Source: Oscillospiraceae bacterium | GTDB taxonomy: Bacteria > Bacillota > Clostridia > Oscillospirales > Oscillospiraceae | Length of the DNA: 6,814 nt | Assembly (NCBI GenBank): GCA_009776905.1 | Contig: WRMX01000139.1 | Span: 1-6,814 of the forward strand | Reading direction: 5' to 3' | In this document: piece by piece, positions 5,051 to 6,814 of the stretch | How the letters are laid out: each line of letters opens with the position of its first letter | Numbering within the stretch: the stretch's first letter is position 1 | Made by a program: the position numbers and the translations under genes | The notes under the pieces: generated by a model | Databases searched by the model: none | Seen by the model: the letters and a program-made list of their open reading frames with translations, nothing else | What the model was told of the DNA's origin: nothing

Positions 5051-5852
5051 GCATTTTGCATATCCGTACGTCGGGTGGATGGCCATATTCGTCGTCGCGC
5101 CAATCATTCTCATTTTCATATATGCGTTCACATCTGCCGATGGTTCGCTGACTCTCTCCAACTTTTCTACAATTGGCAATTACGCCTCGGTCTTCATCCG
5201 CTCGTTCCTCCTTGCGCTGATATCGACGGCCATATGCCTTGTCATCGGATACCCCATTGCTTACATTCTCGCGAGGGAAAGCCTGCGCGTGCAGCGCGTG
5301 ATGATAATGCTCATCATGCTCCCAATGTGGATAAACTTCCTCCTCCGCACATACGCCTGGATGTCCATACTTGAAAACACCGGCTTGCTCAACCGCTTCC
5401 TCGCGTTCCTCGGCCTGCCCGGCATCAGGGTCATCAACACGCCTGCCGCAGTGGTCATAGGCATGGTGTACAACTTCCTCCCGTTTATGATTCTTCCGAT
5501 ATATTCGGTCATCGTCAAAATAGACAAAAGCCTCATAGAAGCGGCGCAAGACCTCGGCGCAGGCTCCGCGACGGTCTTTCGCAAGCTCGTGTTCCCATTG
5601 AGCCTTCCCGGAGTGCTCTCAGGCATCACGATGGTCTTCGTGCCTGCGGTTTCGACATTCATCATCTCGCAATTGCTCGGCGGCGGCATGAACATGCTGC
5701 TGGGCGACCTCATCGAATCGCAGTTCACAGGCGTGTCATACAACCCGCCTCTCGGCTCCGCTATCGCGCTCGTCATGATGGTGATAGTCATGCTGTTCAT
5801 GTATCTGATGAATAGATTCGGCGAGGGCGAAGAAATGGCGGTGGGATTATGA
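5040..5852 (+). CDS. potB: Spermidine/putrescine ABC transporter permease PotB
   Basis: This 270-residue inner-membrane permease of the BPD/MetI type is one half of the polyamine channel with PotC. About six hydrophobic segments are visible near 11-31, 53-77, 88-110, 136-158, 192-212 and 240-257. The cytoplasmic EAA loop that contacts PotA is clear at 167-190 (EAAQDLGAGSATVFRKLVFP). NFLLRTYAWMSIL (99-111) and FLPFMILPIY (146-155) are typical of PotB. I start at ATG 5040 because GGAGG at 5029-5033 fits it best. It overlaps the potA end by 11 bases and shares ATGA with potC, implying coupled translation of the three subunits. Length is normal for the family. Distinguishing spermidine from putrescine transport is not possible from the permease alone. 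Confidence 0.93.
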   Translation: MKPKHFAYPYVGWMAIFVVAPIILIFIYAFTSADGSLTLSNFSTIGNYASVFIRSFLLALISTAICLVIGYPIAYILARESLRVQRVMIMLIMLPMWINFLLRTYAWMSILENTGLLNRFLAFLGLPGIRVINTPAAVVIGMVYNFLPFMILPIYSVIVKIDKSLIEAAQDLGAGSATVFRKLVFPLSLPGVLSGITMVFVPAVSTFIISQLLGGGMNMLLGDLIESQFTGVSYNPPLGSAIALVMMVIVMLFMYLMNRFGEGEEMAVGL

Positions 5853-6673
5853 CAAGAAAGCCGCGCCCGATCGGGAGGTTCTACAACGCGCTGATACTTG
5901 CGTTCCTCTATGCGCCGATATTCGTCCTCATCGTCTATTCATTCAACAGCACCAAAAGCAATTCCGTTTGGTCGGGATTCTCGCTCGATTGGTATAAGCA
6001 GCTCATACAGGACGCATCCATCCTCAACGCTTTCTACATTACCATCGCAGTTTCCACCATAGCTGCCGTGATAGCTACCATTGCGGGCACATTCGCCGCA
6101 GTCGGGCTGTACAACATGCGAAAGCGCTGGCGCGCGCCGCTTATGCAAATCAACAACATCCCGCTGATAAACGCCGACATCATCACAGGCGTGTCGCTAA
6201 GCTTGCTGTTCATCTCGGTCGGCTCCGTGCTGAAGTTTGAACCGGGGTTCGGAACTCTGTTGATCGCTCACATCACATTTAACATACCATATGTCATACT
6301 GTCCATCATGCCGAAGCTGCGCCAGCTCGACAGCAATCTCATCGATGCCGCTTGCGACCTGGGCTGCACATGGATGAAAGCATTCAGAAAAGTCATGGTG
6401 CCCGAAATCATGCCGGGGATCATCAATGGAATGATAATCGCGTTCACAATGTCGGTCGACGACTTCGTCATCAGCTATTTCACCGCTGGGAAATATGTTA
6501 TGACGCTGTCGATGAAAATATACTCCATGACGCGCAAGCGCATCAGCCCGGAGATAAACGCCCTTTCGACCATCATGTTTCTTATAGTCCTCATGCTCCT
6601 CATTGTCGTTAACGTCAGGCAGTCAAAGCAGGACGAGAAGCAGAAAAAATCAGAAAAAGCCTTAAAACGATGA
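5849..6673 (+). CDS. potC: Spermidine/putrescine ABC transporter permease PotC
   Basis: This 274-residue inner-membrane permease is the second half of the polyamine channel. Six hydrophobic segments appear near 13-32, 61-86, 104-125, 136-153, 190-212 and 237-256. The EAA loop is at 166-190 (DAACDLGCTWMKAFRKVMVP), with D in place of the usual first E. MSVDDFVISYFTAG (201-214) is a strong PotC signature. The C-terminus is a lysine-rich cytoplasmic tail (about 257-274). Its ATG overlaps the potB TGA as ATGA (5849-5852), with only a weak GGTGGG site (5840-5845 region), so it probably depends on translational coupling. Next would normally come potD, the binding protein, which is not in the window; instead a tandem repeat follows directly after the stop. 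Confidence 0.93.
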   Translation: MTRKPRPIGRFYNALILAFLYAPIFVLIVYSFNSTKSNSVWSGFSLDWYKQLIQDASILNAFYITIAVSTIAAVIATIAGTFAAVGLYNMRKRWRAPLMQINNIPLINADIITGVSLSLLFISVGSVLKFEPGFGTLLIAHITFNIPYVILSIMPKLRQLDSNLIDAACDLGCTWMKAFRKVMVPEIMPGIINGMIIAFTMSVDDFVISYFTAGKYVMTLSMKIYSMTRKRISPEINALSTIMFLIVLMLLIVVNVRQSKQDEKQKKSEKALKR

Positions 6674-6811
6674 CCCCGCGATCCACGAATCCCTCCGTAG
6701 CGGTGCCACCCTGCCGCCACCCCACGATCCACGCGTCCCCACGTAGCGGCGGCATTCTGCTGCCACCCCGCGATCCACGCATCCCCACGTAGCGGCGGCA
6801 TTCTGCCGCCA
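6674..6811. repeat. Tandem 46-bp repeat, three copies, each with GTAG and a hairpin
   Basis: The units span 6674-6719, 6720-6765 and 6766-6811. Units 2 and 3 differ at 3 of 46 positions; unit 1 differs from unit 3 at 7. Each has the layout CCCCGCGATCCACG, a short spacer, GTAG (6697-6700, 6743-6746, 6789-6792) and a palindrome. In unit 3 the palindrome is GGCGGCA (6794-6800), TTC, TGCCGCC (6804-6810), perfect at 7 bp. In unit 2 it has one mismatch, and in unit 1 it is decayed. The period is not a multiple of 3, so it is not a protein repeat. It begins directly after the potC stop and runs to the window edge, so the full length is unknown. There is no T-tract, so it is not a classical terminator. 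Confidence 0.85.
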
Positions 6812-6814
6812 CCA

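Noticed and set aside
6475..6812. Minus-strand open frames over the 3' tandem repeat (108 and 65 codons)
   Set aside because: They arise from the 46-base repeat being stop-poor. The period is not a multiple of three, so the peptide repeats do not stay in frame.
6674..6814. CRISPR array
   Set aside because: The units are contiguous 46-base repeats with no unique spacers between conserved repeats, and there are no cas genes.

Overview
The window looks like a chromosomal segment of a bacterium in the Bacillota, most likely class Clostridia. The evidence is purine-rich Shine-Dalgarno sites (AGGAGG, GGAGG), consensus sigma-A type promoters, a tightly packed potABC operon, a RhuM-family gene, and short palindromic repeats of a style common in gut Clostridia. 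The class-level call is inference; nothing here fixes genus or species.

Layout from left to right. Positions 1-123 hold the 3' end of a plus-strand gene that I do not recognise. Positions 124-463 hold no gene, but contain five perfect hairpins within 165 bases. The last two form a head-to-head pair, each with a GTAG tetranucleotide at its foot, like a REP/BIME element. Next come three minus-strand genes. Read in their own direction they are an AAA+ ATPase with a C-terminal DUF4143 domain (3550-2255), an RNA 2',3'-cyclic phosphodiesterase of the ThpR/LigT 2H family (2242-1625), and a RhuM-family protein (1480-464). The first two are 12 bases apart and probably share the AT-rich promoter just upstream of the ATPase. 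The RhuM gene has its own -10 box and a leader hairpin.

From 3776 the plus strand carries a textbook promoter (TTGACA, 17 bases, TATAAT), a leader with an imperfect direct repeat, and the overlapping genes potA, potB and potC of a spermidine/putrescine ABC importer. PotA would power transport and PotB/PotC would form the membrane channel. The substrate-binding protein PotD is not in the window and would be expected just beyond the right edge. After potC the window ends in three tandem 46-base units, each with GTAG at the foot of a GC-rich hairpin.

The minus-strand block differs from potABC in base composition and codon choice and carries genes typical of accessory regions, so it may be an acquired insert. 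The most notable observations are the GTAG-hairpin elements at both ends of the window, a 27-base palindrome that has become part of the thpR coding sequence, and an unexplained reading-frame remnant after thpR. I see no CRISPR array, tRNA, rRNA, transposase or clear riboswitch.
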